Shown: positions 1 through 7,051, numbered from the stretch's first letter. The stretch: 7,977 nt of DNA from Vibrio sp. UBA2441 (GCA_002342685.1 DDQN01000075.1:14117-22093), one strand, 5' to 3'. Translations and numbers: made by a program. The notes: generated by a model not told the origin, from the sequence alone.

Positions 1-1798
1 GACCAGCCTCTATTTCTAGTTTTGACCAAAATCGACACGGCAGGCCTTTACAGGCGCGGCCTTTATGGCGGCTAAAATAACTGCCCCAAAGTCCTTTCAA
101 TGCCATGGGGATAACAGGCACCGAAGAGCGACGCAGGATAATATCCATACCGCGCATGAACTCCTGAACTTCCCCATCATTGGTCAGCTGCCCTTCCGGG
201 AAAATGCAGACAAGCTCGCCGTTGTTGAGTGCGTGTTCTACCTCGGTGAAGGCCGCCTTGATGCTTGAACGGTTATTGGCCGATATAGGGATCACCCCGG
301 CTCTTTTTAGGAAACGTTTTAAAGGGGGAAAGTTAGCGTACTCTTCTTGCATGACAAATCGTATTAGCCGAGGACATACTGCGCTTAACATCAGTGCGTC
401 TAAATAGCTAACATGATTGCAGACAATCAGTGCTCCGCCTTTGTGGGGGAGGTGGTGCAGGTTTATGTGTTTAACCCGGTACAGAGTATGGGTTAATACC
501 CATAGTACAAAACGAACGACGAAAATAGGTACTTGAATAAACAGATATCCAGCGACAATAAAATTAAGGATGGCTAGCAAGACAAATAGCTGTGGGATCG
601 TCAATTCAAGAACGGATAGACAAATGATGGCAAGGATGGCGCTGCAAACCATAAATAAAGCGTTGAAGATATTATTTGCCGCGATAACCTGAGAACGCTC
701 TTTTTCTTCTGCTCTGGACTGCAACAGCGAATAGAGCGGTACGATGAATATGCCACCGGATATACCGAGCAATAACAGGTAGATAAAGATAGGCCAAAGT
801 GCCTGATAGCGAATAAAATCGGTGAAATTAGTTAATAAAGGCAGTTTTTCTGGCACTGATAACGCCATTAGCGCGCCAAAAATAGTAATGCCAAGGCTGC
901 CAAGCGGAACAATACCGATTTCGATTCTATGGTTTGATAACTTGTCGCAGAGTAATGAGCCGACAGCAATGCCTATAGAGAATAATGCCAACAGAAATGA
1001 AACACCGCTTTCTCCACCATTCAAAAATACTTTAGTAAAGTTAGGAAACTGAGTCAGATAGCAAGCGCCCAAAAACCAAAACCAGCTTATTGCCATAATA
1101 ACTTTATGAATAATCGGGTCCTTTTTACCAATAGTCAGCGTCTGTCTTGTCTGAATAATGGGCTTCCAGCGTAATTGAGCCTTCGGATTCGCCGCTGGTG
1201 TATTGGGTATAAATTGGCTAGAGAGATAGCCAATGACTGCAAAAATGGCTACAGCACCCGCAGCGATATTGGTGGCGTTTTCACTGGAAGCGATAATACC
1301 CGCGCCGATGGTACCTAAGAGAATAGCCAAAAAGGTACCGGTTTCCACCAAGGCATTTCCCGGAACCAGCTCGTTTTCTTCTAAGTGTTGAGGCAAAAAT
1401 GCGTATTTTACCGGACCGAAAAATGCCGATTGAGTACCCATTAAAAAAAGCAGTATAAGAAGGACTTGGTAACTTTGGGTAATAAACCCTATAGCACCCA
1501 GTGCCATTATGCCGACTTCTGTCAGTTTAACTTTGCGGATAAACCAATCTTTATCATATTTATCGGCTAATTCTCCAGCCGTCGCAGAAAATAAAAAGAA
1601 AGGTAGGATAAATAACCCTGCCGCAAGGTTTATAAATAAGTTGGATGACATTGGCAGTGTGCCACTACCTGCAAAGGCGACTAGAATGAGCAGAACATTT
1701 TTAAAAATATTGTCGTTAAAAGCGCCAAAAAACTGCGTGACAAAATAGGGGAGAAAGCGTTTCTGAGTCAGTAATGATGCAGTTGAATTGCCAGACAT
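1..1798 (-). CDS. LplT-like MFS transporter fused to PlsC acyltransferase (3' end missing)
   Basis: The frame is open from ATG at 1798 to the window edge, giving 599 codons without a stop. Residues ~15-440 are a polytopic MFS domain of the lysophospholipid transporter (LplT) type, with an early QFFGAFNDN motif (residues 22-30) and an LPLYSLLQSRAEE-like loop near residue 360. Residues ~450-599 form a PlsC-type acyltransferase: NHVSYLD (461-467; catalytic HxxxxD, H462 and D467), a GVIPIS block, FPEG (533-536) and PVIPMALKG. In the LplT/Aas pathway, lysophospholipid is flipped across the inner membrane and re-acylated; this fusion would join both steps. AAAAGG lies 7 nt before the start, and tetR ends 16 bp upstream, so the two are probably cotranscribed. 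The truncation hides whether the protein ends near residue 630 or continues into an acyl-ACP synthetase domain as in full Aas fusions. Family is confident; exact substrate is not. Confidence 0.88.
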   Translation of the reverse strand, partial: MSGNSTASLLTQKRFLPYFVTQFFGAFNDNIFKNVLLILVAFAGSGTLPMSSNLFINLAAGLFILPFFLFSATAGELADKYDKDWFIRKVKLTEVGIMALGAIGFITQSYQVLLILLFLMGTQSAFFGPVKYAFLPQHLEENELVPGNALVETGTFLAILLGTIGAGIIASSENATNIAAGAVAIFAVIGYLSSQFIPNTPAANPKAQLRWKPIIQTRQTLTIGKKDPIIHKVIMAISWFWFLGACYLTQFPNFTKVFLNGGESGVSFLLALFSIGIAVGSLLCDKLSNHRIEIGIVPLGSLGITIFGALMALSVPEKLPLLTNFTDFIRYQALWPIFIYLLLLGISGGIFIVPLYSLLQSRAEEKERSQVIAANNIFNALFMVCSAILAIICLSVLELTIPQLFVLLAILNFIVAGYLFIQVPIFVVRFVLWVLTHTLYRVKHINLHHLPHKGGALIVCNHVSYLDALMLSAVCPRLIRFVMQEEYANFPPLKRFLKRAGVIPISANNRSSIKAAFTEVEHALNNGELVCIFPEGQLTNDGEVQEFMRGMDIILRRSSVPVIPMALKGLWGSYFSRHKGRACKGLPCRFWSKLEIEAG

Positions 1799-1805
1799 GT
1801 TTTGA

Positions 1806-1811
1806 CCTTTT
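1806..1811 (-). promoter_or_regulatory. Ribosome binding site of the MFS-PlsC gene
   Basis: AAAAGG on the minus strand sits 7 nt before the ATG at 1798, inside the 16-bp gap after the tetR stop codon. It supports the chosen start and translation from a shared tetR transcript. Confidence 0.6.
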
Positions 1812-1814
1812 AGG

Positions 1815-2405
1815 TTACCAACTTTTCAGATAATTTGAGATTAGGTTAGAGATAAGGGCTTTTCCATCAATTGGGGAAGTAGTAAAAAACTTGTCATCCA
1901 CACTTAATAAAGTAATACCATGAACACCTGCCCAAAGAACCCGGCTTGCTTCAATCGCTTCGGCTTTTGATTTGCCTGGTGCTAAAACCATCATTAACTG
2001 TTCAAGCATGCTAGTCATATCATCGATACGACTTACCTGCCAGTCGGGTAGTTGTTCACCATTCATCGTGTGTTGGAAAATGAGCTGCCACCGATAAGGA
2101 TGTGCTTGAGCAAAATCATGGTAGCAATAAGCGAGTTGGTAAAGTGCTTGTTCAGGGTTGGTGGTTGATGCGATAGCCTGTGATGCTTCTAACTTAAGTT
2201 CATCGACGGTTTGAGCGACGGCTTGTAGCAACAAAAGGTTATAGTTACCAAAGATATTCACTAGGGTGCTTGGAACATACCCTATCATATTCGCCACTTT
2301 ACGTAGGCTGAGGTCATGGTGAGGATTTTCATCTAAGAACTCCCGCACTTTTTCTAGCGTGAGAGAAATAAGTTCTTCGCGAGTATGGTCGTTTCTGCGT
2401 GCCAT
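1815..2405 (-). CDS. TetR-family transcriptional repressor, WHG-type C-terminal domain
   Basis: This 196-residue protein has the usual TetR length. Residues ~8-56 form the N-terminal DNA-binding domain: helix 1 (REELISLTLEKVREFL), then the helix-turn-helix with LRKVANMIGYVPSTLVNIFGN (recognition helix near 44-52). The remainder is a helical ligand-binding/dimerisation domain with LWAGVHG (157-163), the signature of the WHG class of TetR C-termini. The start ATG at 2405 has no good Shine-Dalgarno, but upstream in-frame stops exclude a longer form. It leads an operon with the MFS-PlsC gene and is divergent from the Tim44-like gene. A 19-bp palindrome overlaps its own promoter start region, so autorepression is the natural inference. 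The ligand is unknown; a fatty acid, acyl-CoA or lysolipid would fit the neighbour but nothing in the sequence proves it. Confidence 0.92.
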   Translation of the reverse strand: MARRNDHTREELISLTLEKVREFLDENPHHDLSLRKVANMIGYVPSTLVNIFGNYNLLLLQAVAQTVDELKLEASQAIASTTNPEQALYQLAYCYHDFAQAHPYRWQLIFQHTMNGEQLPDWQVSRIDDMTSMLEQLMMVLAPGKSKAEAIEASRVLWAGVHGITLLSVDDKFFTTSPIDGKALISNLISNYLKSW

Positions 2406-2418
2406 GAATGCTATCAGT

Positions 2419-2437
2419 TAATGAACGTTGTTCATTA
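2419..2437. promoter_or_regulatory. Probable TetR operator (19-bp palindrome)
   Basis: TAATGAAC-GTT-GTTCATTA has perfect 8-bp arms and a 3-bp centre, typical of TetR-family operators. It abuts the tetR -10 box on its downstream side and covers the expected transcription start, so bound repressor should block the tetR/MFS-PlsC promoter. Binding by this particular repressor is inferred from position and symmetry. Confidence 0.75.
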
Positions 2438-2465
2438 TTCTATTGACGCACGGGAACAGGGTCAA
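2437..2465 (-). promoter_or_regulatory. Promoter of tetR/MFS-PlsC operon
   Basis: On the minus strand, a -35 TTGACC (2460-2465), a 17-bp spacer and a -10 TAGAAT (2437-2442) form a good sigma-70 promoter. The expected start falls near 2430, within the palindrome at 2419-2437, leaving a leader of about 25 nt before the tetR ATG. Confidence 0.65.
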
Positions 2466-2514
2466 GTGATGAGGGGCCTATCCTGCAATATTCTGAAACA
2501 GACAGCATGGTTAT

Positions 2515-2548
2515 TTGACAGAATTGTTGTTAATAATCGTGATATGAT
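2515..2548 (+). promoter_or_regulatory. Candidate promoter of the Tim44-like gene
   Basis: TTGACA lies at 2515-2520 and an extended -10 element TGATATGAT at 2540-2548. The 22-bp gap between TTGACA and TATGAT is too long for a standard promoter, so the extended -10 may work with a weaker -35, or TTGACA may pair with another hexamer. A promoter is expected here because the upstream gene is divergent; its exact boxes are uncertain. Confidence 0.35.
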
Positions 2549-2550
2549 GG

Positions 2551-2580
2551 ATTTAGTATGAAGTACGCTAAATCAGCGTA
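2551..2580 (+). promoter_or_regulatory. Overlapping inverted repeats in the Tim44-like gene leader
   Basis: Two alternative pairings share bases: ATTTAG (2551-2556) with CTAAAT (2568-2573), and TACGCT (2564-2569) with AGCGTA (2575-2580, 5-nt loop). The element ends 22 bp before the ATG. It could be an operator for an unknown regulator or a small leader hairpin. Six-base arms are short, so chance is possible. Confidence 0.35.
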
Positions 2581-2591
2581 AGTAAGTCACA

Positions 2592-2597
2592 AAAGGA
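2592..2597 (+). promoter_or_regulatory. Ribosome binding site of the Tim44-like gene
   Basis: A purine-rich AAAGGA core stands 5 nt before the ATG at 2603 and supports that start. Confidence 0.65.
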
Positions 2598-2602
2598 AGA
2601 AA

Positions 2603-3469
2603 ATGAAACGAATCTTAGCTATGGTCGCTCTGATGATTTTTACAGTATCGACCTCTCCTGTTGCAGAAGCTAAAAAGTTTGGTGGAGGCAAGTCCTTCGG
2701 TAAGCTTTTTAAAACAGCACCTGCTCCAAAACAAAAGACGACTAATACGAGCACATTAAAGAAAGATCAGACATCAACTAAAAGCACCAGCAAGCGTGGC
2801 TTAATGGGCGGTTTAATGGGCGGCTTGCTCGCCGGTGGACTGTTGGCGGCTTTCTTTGGTGGTGCGTTCGAAGGTATCCAGTTTATGGATATGTTGATCA
2901 TCGGCCTAGTTGCTTACTTCGCCTTTAAGTTTTTACGAGGCATGCTGGGAGCAAAAGCAGGCAGCATGAATCAGCACGCCTATTCTGGTGCAGGCAAAGA
3001 GTATCAACAACCTCAACAATCAAATTTTCAACAATTTGAACAGTCGCAAGAAGCGACAAGTGGTTTTGGTGCAACAGGGCAAAGTGATGTTCCGTATAAT
3101 TTTGCTCCGGGCTTTGATCAAGTCGCTTTTGTTAATGGTTCAAGAGAACATTACAGAATTATTCAAGGTGCCTGGAACCATAATGAACTCCACACTATTC
3201 AAGAGTATGTGTCTGCTGATTTGTATGCAGATTTAACCACGGAACGCGCAAAGCTTGATGGTGAGCAACATACTGATGTTATGTTCGTAGACGCTGAAAT
3301 AGTACGAGCAGATTATGATTCCAATAAAGCGCAGCTGAGCCTTCAGTTTAAAGGCCGATATCGTGATCCGGTAGAAGGCATTGAAGAAGATATTGATGAT
3401 GTCTGGCACTTGGAACGTGATTTAACCGTAGATAATGCACCTTGGTTGATTGTCGGTATTCAGGGATAA
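2603..3469 (+). CDS. Tim44-like domain protein with signal peptide and glycine-rich membrane segment
   Basis: This 288-residue protein has five recognisable parts. Residues 1-23 are a signal peptide: basic MKR, a hydrophobic core, and AEA before lysine as a cleavage site. Residues ~24-65 are a Lys/Thr/Ser-rich linker. Residues ~66-112 form a glycine-rich hydrophobic stretch (GLMGGLMGGLLAGGLL) followed by a second hydrophobic segment (FMDMLIIGLVAYFAFKFL), probably one or two membrane spans. Residues ~125-165 are a Gln/Ser/Gly-rich linker. Residues ~170-288 are the Tim44-like domain (SREHYRIIQGAWNHNEL to WLIVGIQG). In mitochondria Tim44 tethers the Hsp70 import motor; in bacteria this family has no settled role, so the domain name should not be read as protein import. 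The gene stands alone, divergent from tetR and convergent with pta, and ends at a shared terminator. Confidence 0.85.
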   Translation: MKRILAMVALMIFTVSTSPVAEAKKFGGGKSFGKLFKTAPAPKQKTTNTSTLKKDQTSTKSTSKRGLMGGLMGGLLAGGLLAAFFGGAFEGIQFMDMLIIGLVAYFAFKFLRGMLGAKAGSMNQHAYSGAGKEYQQPQQSNFQQFEQSQEATSGFGATGQSDVPYNFAPGFDQVAFVNGSREHYRIIQGAWNHNELHTIQEYVSADLYADLTTERAKLDGEQHTDVMFVDAEIVRADYDSNKAQLSLQFKGRYRDPVEGIEEDIDDVWHLERDLTVDNAPWLIVGIQG

Positions 3470-3474
3470 GATTT

Positions 3475-3558
3475 TGGGTAACCGGTGATTGATTTCCGGT
3501 AACCGGTAACCGATAACCGATAACCGATAACTGGTTACCGATTTCCGATAACCCATAA
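3475..3558. repeat. Degenerate tandem heptamer array, CCGATAA/CCGGTAA type
   Basis: Twelve heptamers can be read in one register across 84 bp. The core from 3496 is CCGGTAA twice, CCGATAA three times, CTGGTTA, CCGATTT, CCGATAA and CCCATAA. The three units before it (TGGGTAA, CCGGTGA, TTGATTT) are more diverged. The array fills the gap between the Tim44-like stop and the bidirectional terminator. No spacers are present, so it is not CRISPR. Function is unknown; its last unit matches the variant unit of the array at 7897-7977. Confidence 0.85.
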
Positions 3559-3563
3559 ATAAA

Positions 3564-3598
3564 AACCCCCGTGGAGCGATCCACGGGGGTTATTTTTT
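3564..3598. terminator. Strong bidirectional rho-independent terminator
   Basis: A perfect 12-bp stem (AACCCCCGTGGA, 3564-3575, with 3580-3591) closes a GCGA tetraloop. On the plus strand ATTTTTT follows, terminating the Tim44-like gene. On the minus strand TTTTTATTTAT-type sequence follows, terminating ackA-pta. The pta stop is 16 bp from the stem. Confidence 0.93.
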
Positions 3599-3607
3599 AA
3601 GGTGACG

Positions 3608-5752
3608 TTATGAATTGTCAGCTTGACCAGCTTGGATAGCGGTTAGAGCGATAGTGTAAACAATATCATCAACCAGAGCGCCACGAGACAGGTCATTTAC
3701 AGGCTTACGCATGCCTTGCAGCATTGGACCGATAGAGACTAGGTCTGCAGAACGCTGTACGGCTTTGTACGTTGTGTTACCCGTGTTTAGGTCCGGGAAT
3801 ACAAATACAGTTGCTTTACCTGCTACAGGAGAGTTAGGTGCTTTAGAAGCAGCAACGTTCTCCATGATGGCGGCATCGTATTGCAGAGGGCCATCAATAA
3901 TTAGATCAGGGCGTTTTTCTTTAGCAAGCTTTGTTGCTTCACGTACTTTATCAACGTCAGCGCCTTTACCTGACTCACCCGTAGAGTATGAGATCATTGC
4001 TACACGTGGGTCGATACCAAACGCGGCGGCTGAATCTGCCGATTGAATGGCAATTTCTGCCAATTGCTCTGCGGTAGGATCTGGGTTGATTGCGCAATCA
4101 CCATACACAAGTACTTGGTCTGGGAGCAGCATAAAGAACACAGAAGATACGATAGAGGCATCAGGTGCTGTTTTGATGATTTGGAACGGAGGAACAATGG
4201 TATTTGCTGTCGTATGTACTGCGCCAGAAACCAAACCGTCAACTTCATCATTTTCAAGCATCATTGTGCCTAAGAAAACAGAGTCATGTAATTTTTCGCG
4301 AGCCACGACTTCAGTCATGCCTTTTTTGCCACGAAGTTCTACAAGACGGGCAACATAGCTTTCACGAACAGCGGCTGAGTCGATAATTTCAACGCCAGCG
4401 CCTAGTTCAACACCTTGTTGTTCTGCTACGCGACGGATTTCGTCAGGGTTACCCAGAAGCACGCAATTTGCAATTCCACGTTCAGCACAGATTGCAGCTG
4501 CTTTAACCGTACGAGGTTCATCACCTTCAGGAAGAACGATACGTTTTCCAGCGCGACGTGCGAATTCAGTTAACTGATAACGGAATGCTGGTGGGCTTAG
4601 ACGACGAATACCTTCAGTACCTTCTGACAGGGAATCAATCCAAGGGCCGTCAATATGACTAGCAACGTGATCGTTAACAAACTCGATACGTTCCTTATCA
4701 TCTGCAGGAACTTCAAGACTAAAGCTTTGCAGGTTAAGAGATGTCTGCCATGTATTGCCTTGTGCTTTGAAGATTGGGAGGCCAGTATCAAAAGCACGTT
4801 GACACAACTTTTGAATCTCTTTTGGTAGGTCATAACCGCCAGTAAGAAGCATTGCCCCGATTTCTACGCCGTTCATAGCAGCAAGCGCAGCAGCAACGAT
4901 AACGTCTGGACGGTCAGCTGAAGTAACCAACAAAGAGCCCGCTTTGAAGTGTTCGATCATATGAGGAACTGAGCGAGCACAGAAAGTGATACTCTTGATA
5001 CGACGAGTCATCATTTCGCCTTCGCTCACGATCTCTGCGTCTAAGTGCTTGGCCATATCGATTGCACGAGTTGCAATTAGGTCGATTTTCCAAGGTACGC
5101 AACCAAGTACACGAATTGGGCTACTACTGATGATCTCCATGGTGCGCATGTTTACTTGTTGCGCTGCATCAGCATCATCAAAGATTTCAGACAGGTCAGG
5201 GCGGGTACGACCAGCGTCATCGACAGGCGCATTAAGCTTGTTAATGATCACACCAGAAATGTTCTTATTCTTAGCGCCACCGAAGTTAGATACTGCTAAC
5301 TCGATACGTTCTCTAAGTTGAGTCGCATTGTAGGTGCCAGGGGTAGCAACAAATACAATCTCAGCACCAAGAGTTTTAGCGACTTCTTGGTTCACTTGGT
5401 TTGCAAATGGATGCTTACGAGTAGGAACTAACCCTTCGATTAGTGTTACTTCAGCATCATTTACTTGATTGTAGCGCTCAACGATTGATTCAAGCAATAC
5501 ATCCATCTTCTCGTTACCGATCAGAGATTCGGCTTCATGCATTGGTGTTGGCTTTGCCGTTTTAATTCCACTGTTTGCATTAATGATGGTTGAAGTTAAG
5601 TCAGGTTGGTTACCACCGTGACGTGGTTGAGCGATAGGTTTCAAAAATGAAATATTAACGCCTTTACGCTCCATTGCGCGTATAACACCTAGACTAACAC
5701 TGGTTAGACCGACTCCAGCGCTAATTGGCACAAGCATGATAGTACGGGACAT
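3608..5752 (-). CDS. pta: Phosphate acetyltransferase (phosphotransacetylase)
   Basis: The enzyme catalyses reversible acetyl-CoA + phosphate to acetyl phosphate + CoA, pairing with AckA in the cytoplasm. From ATG 5752 the product is 714 residues, the length of the long E. coli-type Pta. Residues 1-~210 are the N-terminal P-loop-like domain (start MSRTIMLVPISAGVGLTSVSLGVIRAM). Residues ~215-335 hold the DRTGG-type regulatory domain (SADRPDVIVAAALAAMNG to MLLTGGY). Residues ~388-708 are the catalytic PTA_PTB domain: RIVLPEGDEPRTVKAA (404-419), DGLVSGAVHTTANT (505-518), STGESGKGADVDKV, FPDLNTGNTTYKAVQRSAD and MRKPVNDLSRG. S689, R690 and D696 align with the catalytic Ser/Arg/Asp described in Methanosarcina Pta. 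A longer frame begins at TTG 5788, but AGAGG 10 nt before the ATG, and the family N-terminus, favour 5752. It lies downstream of ackA, probably in one operon with partial uncoupling by the gap structures. Confidence 0.97.
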   Translation of the reverse strand: MSRTIMLVPISAGVGLTSVSLGVIRAMERKGVNISFLKPIAQPRHGGNQPDLTSTIINANSGIKTAKPTPMHEAESLIGNEKMDVLLESIVERYNQVNDAEVTLIEGLVPTRKHPFANQVNQEVAKTLGAEIVFVATPGTYNATQLRERIELAVSNFGGAKNKNISGVIINKLNAPVDDAGRTRPDLSEIFDDADAAQQVNMRTMEIISSSPIRVLGCVPWKIDLIATRAIDMAKHLDAEIVSEGEMMTRRIKSITFCARSVPHMIEHFKAGSLLVTSADRPDVIVAAALAAMNGVEIGAMLLTGGYDLPKEIQKLCQRAFDTGLPIFKAQGNTWQTSLNLQSFSLEVPADDKERIEFVNDHVASHIDGPWIDSLSEGTEGIRRLSPPAFRYQLTEFARRAGKRIVLPEGDEPRTVKAAAICAERGIANCVLLGNPDEIRRVAEQQGVELGAGVEIIDSAAVRESYVARLVELRGKKGMTEVVAREKLHDSVFLGTMMLENDEVDGLVSGAVHTTANTIVPPFQIIKTAPDASIVSSVFFMLLPDQVLVYGDCAINPDPTAEQLAEIAIQSADSAAAFGIDPRVAMISYSTGESGKGADVDKVREATKLAKEKRPDLIIDGPLQYDAAIMENVAASKAPNSPVAGKATVFVFPDLNTGNTTYKAVQRSADLVSIGPMLQGMRKPVNDLSRGALVDDIVYTIALTAIQAGQADNS

Positions 5753-5762
5753 TCGTAGAATA

Positions 5763-5767
5763 CCTCT
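5763..5767 (-). promoter_or_regulatory. Ribosome binding site that fixes the pta start
   Basis: AGAGG on the minus strand lies 10 nt before ATG 5752. It would fall inside the coding sequence if the upstream TTG at 5788 were used, so it decides the start together with the conserved MSRTIML N-terminus. Confidence 0.6.
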
Positions 5768-5781
5768 AATAACAGGGGGAC

Positions 5782-5815
5782 GGCTCAATGAAAATATTCA
5801 TTAACTTATTGAGCC
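5782..5815 (-). promoter_or_regulatory. Inverted repeat in the pta leader
   Basis: GGCTCAAT (5782-5789) pairs with ATTGAGCC (5808-5815). A competing smaller hairpin, AATGAA (5787-5792) with TTCATT (5797-5802), overlaps its left arm. No U-tract follows on the minus strand, so it is more likely an RNA-stability or translation-modulating hairpin than a terminator. Its role is inference. Confidence 0.5.
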
Positions 5816-5817
5816 CT

Positions 5818-5849
5818 AAAACAAAACTGGCTAACTTTCGTTAGCCAGT
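5818..5849 (-). terminator. Intercistronic terminator-like hairpin between ackA and pta
   Basis: On the minus strand, ACTGGCTAA-CGAAAG-TTAGCCAGT forms a perfect 9-bp stem (5826-5849) whose 3' side runs into TTTTGTTTT. It starts 5 bp after the ackA stop. The stem is only moderately GC-rich and the T run is interrupted, so partial termination (attenuation) or an RNase processing/3'-end stabilising site is likelier than full termination. It would lower pta relative to ackA. Confidence 0.65.
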
Positions 5850-5854
5850 AATTT

Positions 5855-7051
5855 TTAAAGACTTGCTAGTCGAGCTGTATCTTCAGCAATGACTAGCTCT
5901 TCATTGGTTGAAATGACCAATGCAGGAACACGACTGCTTTCAGTTGTGATAGTACCTTCACCACCGAAACGAGCTTTTAGGTTAGCTTCACCATCAACTT
6001 CAATGCCAAATACGCCTAAACGGTTCAATACCATTTCACGGATTGGAGCAGAGTTTTCGCCGATGCCGCCAGTAAATACGATAGCGTCCAGACGACCTTC
6101 TAGCGTTGCAGTATAACCAGCAACATACTTAGCCAGACGGTGACAGAATACATCCATTGCACGAGTTGCTTCTTCTTTTTGACCGTAGTTGTCTTCAACA
6201 AAACGACAATCAGAAGTGATTTGAGTTAAACCTTGTAGACCTGACTCTTTGGTTAGCATAGTGTTGATTCTTTCAACAGAATAACCAAGTGTATCGTGCA
6301 GGTGGAATATAATTGCAGGATCGATATCACCACAACGTGTGCCCATAACTAGACCTTCAAGCGGGGTAAGACCCATTGAAGTATCTACAGACAGACCATT
6401 TTTAATCGCACAAACAGAAGCACCATTACCTAAGTGGCAGTTAATGATATTAAGTTCGCTTTCTGCTTTACCTAAACGTTCTGCTGCTTCACGAGCAATG
6501 AACAGGTGAGAAGTACCGTGCATGCCATAACGACGAATGCCTTGCTCTTTATATAGGTCATAAGGTAGAGCGTATAAAAAAGCTTCTTCTGGCATTGTTT
6601 GGTGGAAAGCAGTATCAAATACGGCAGACATTGGCAGTGCAGGGAATGCTTTTTGAGCCGCTTTAATACCAACGATAGCCGCTGGGTTATGTAGAGGTGC
6701 TAGTGCTGCACAATCTTCAATACCTTGAACAACGCTGTCATCGATAAGAACTGATTGAGTAAATTTCTCGCCACCGTGAACCACACGATGACCAATCGCA
6801 GCTAGTGCGTTAGAGAGTTCTGGCTTAGAAGCAAGAATAGTTTCTACAATGAAAGACAGAGCTGCATCGTGAGCTGCGCCATCGCCTAATTGTGCTTCGT
6901 GTTTGCCATCAAGTTTCCACTTGATACGTGCTTCCGGAAGATGAAGACATTCCGCAAGACCTGTTAGATGTTCGTTACCATTTTCTGCATCAACAATAGC
7001 AAACTTAAGAGATGAACTACCGCAGTTTAAAACTAAAACCAGCTTGGACAT
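5855..7051 (-). CDS. ackA: Acetate kinase
   Basis: The enzyme converts acetyl phosphate + ADP to acetate + ATP reversibly in the cytoplasm, the ATP-forming partner of Pta. At 398 residues it matches the family (~400), with the ASKHA fold. N-terminal VLVLNCGSSSLKF holds N9. R89, H121 (PLHNPA) and D146 (FDTAFH) follow. RRYGMHGTSH carries H178; NCHLGNGASV (204-213) and DTSMGLTPLEGLVMGTRCGDID (223-244, R239) are signature segments; FTGGIGEN (326-333) binds nucleotide; E384 lies in the C-terminal STNEE. These correspond to residues shown important in Methanosarcina AckA, so the enzyme should be active. The start ATG 7051 has AGG 9 nt upstream. It is the first gene of ackA-pta and divergent from yfbV across a 325-bp control region. 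Adaptation to oxygen and carbon source (ArcA, FNR, CRP in relatives) is plausible, but no clear site was found. Confidence 0.98.
   Translation of the reverse strand: MSKLVLVLNCGSSSLKFAIVDAENGNEHLTGLAECLHLPEARIKWKLDGKHEAQLGDGAAHDAALSFIVETILASKPELSNALAAIGHRVVHGGEKFTQSVLIDDSVVQGIEDCAALAPLHNPAAIVGIKAAQKAFPALPMSAVFDTAFHQTMPEEAFLYALPYDLYKEQGIRRYGMHGTSHLFIAREAAERLGKAESELNIINCHLGNGASVCAIKNGLSVDTSMGLTPLEGLVMGTRCGDIDPAIIFHLHDTLGYSVERINTMLTKESGLQGLTQITSDCRFVEDNYGQKEEATRAMDVFCHRLAKYVAGYTATLEGRLDAIVFTGGIGENSAPIREMVLNRLGVFGIEVDGEANLKARFGGEGTITTESSRVPALVISTNEELVIAEDTARLASL

Noticed and set aside
65..407. Two overlapping plus-strand small frames near the left edge
   Set aside because: They are antisense to the PlsC-domain coding sequence, which carries clear HxxxxD and FPEG motifs in the minus frame.
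3348..3584. Minus-strand open frame of 78 codons with a repeating GNQ/IGYR-like peptide
   Set aside because: It is a reading of the heptamer array and starts inside the terminator. Period 7 is not a multiple of 3, so the array cycles through all frames and gives a seven-residue pseudo-repeat. There is no ribosome site.
3711..4386. Cluster of plus-strand and minus-strand frames inside pta
   Set aside because: All overlap the conserved catalytic domain of pta in other frames and show no family features of their own.
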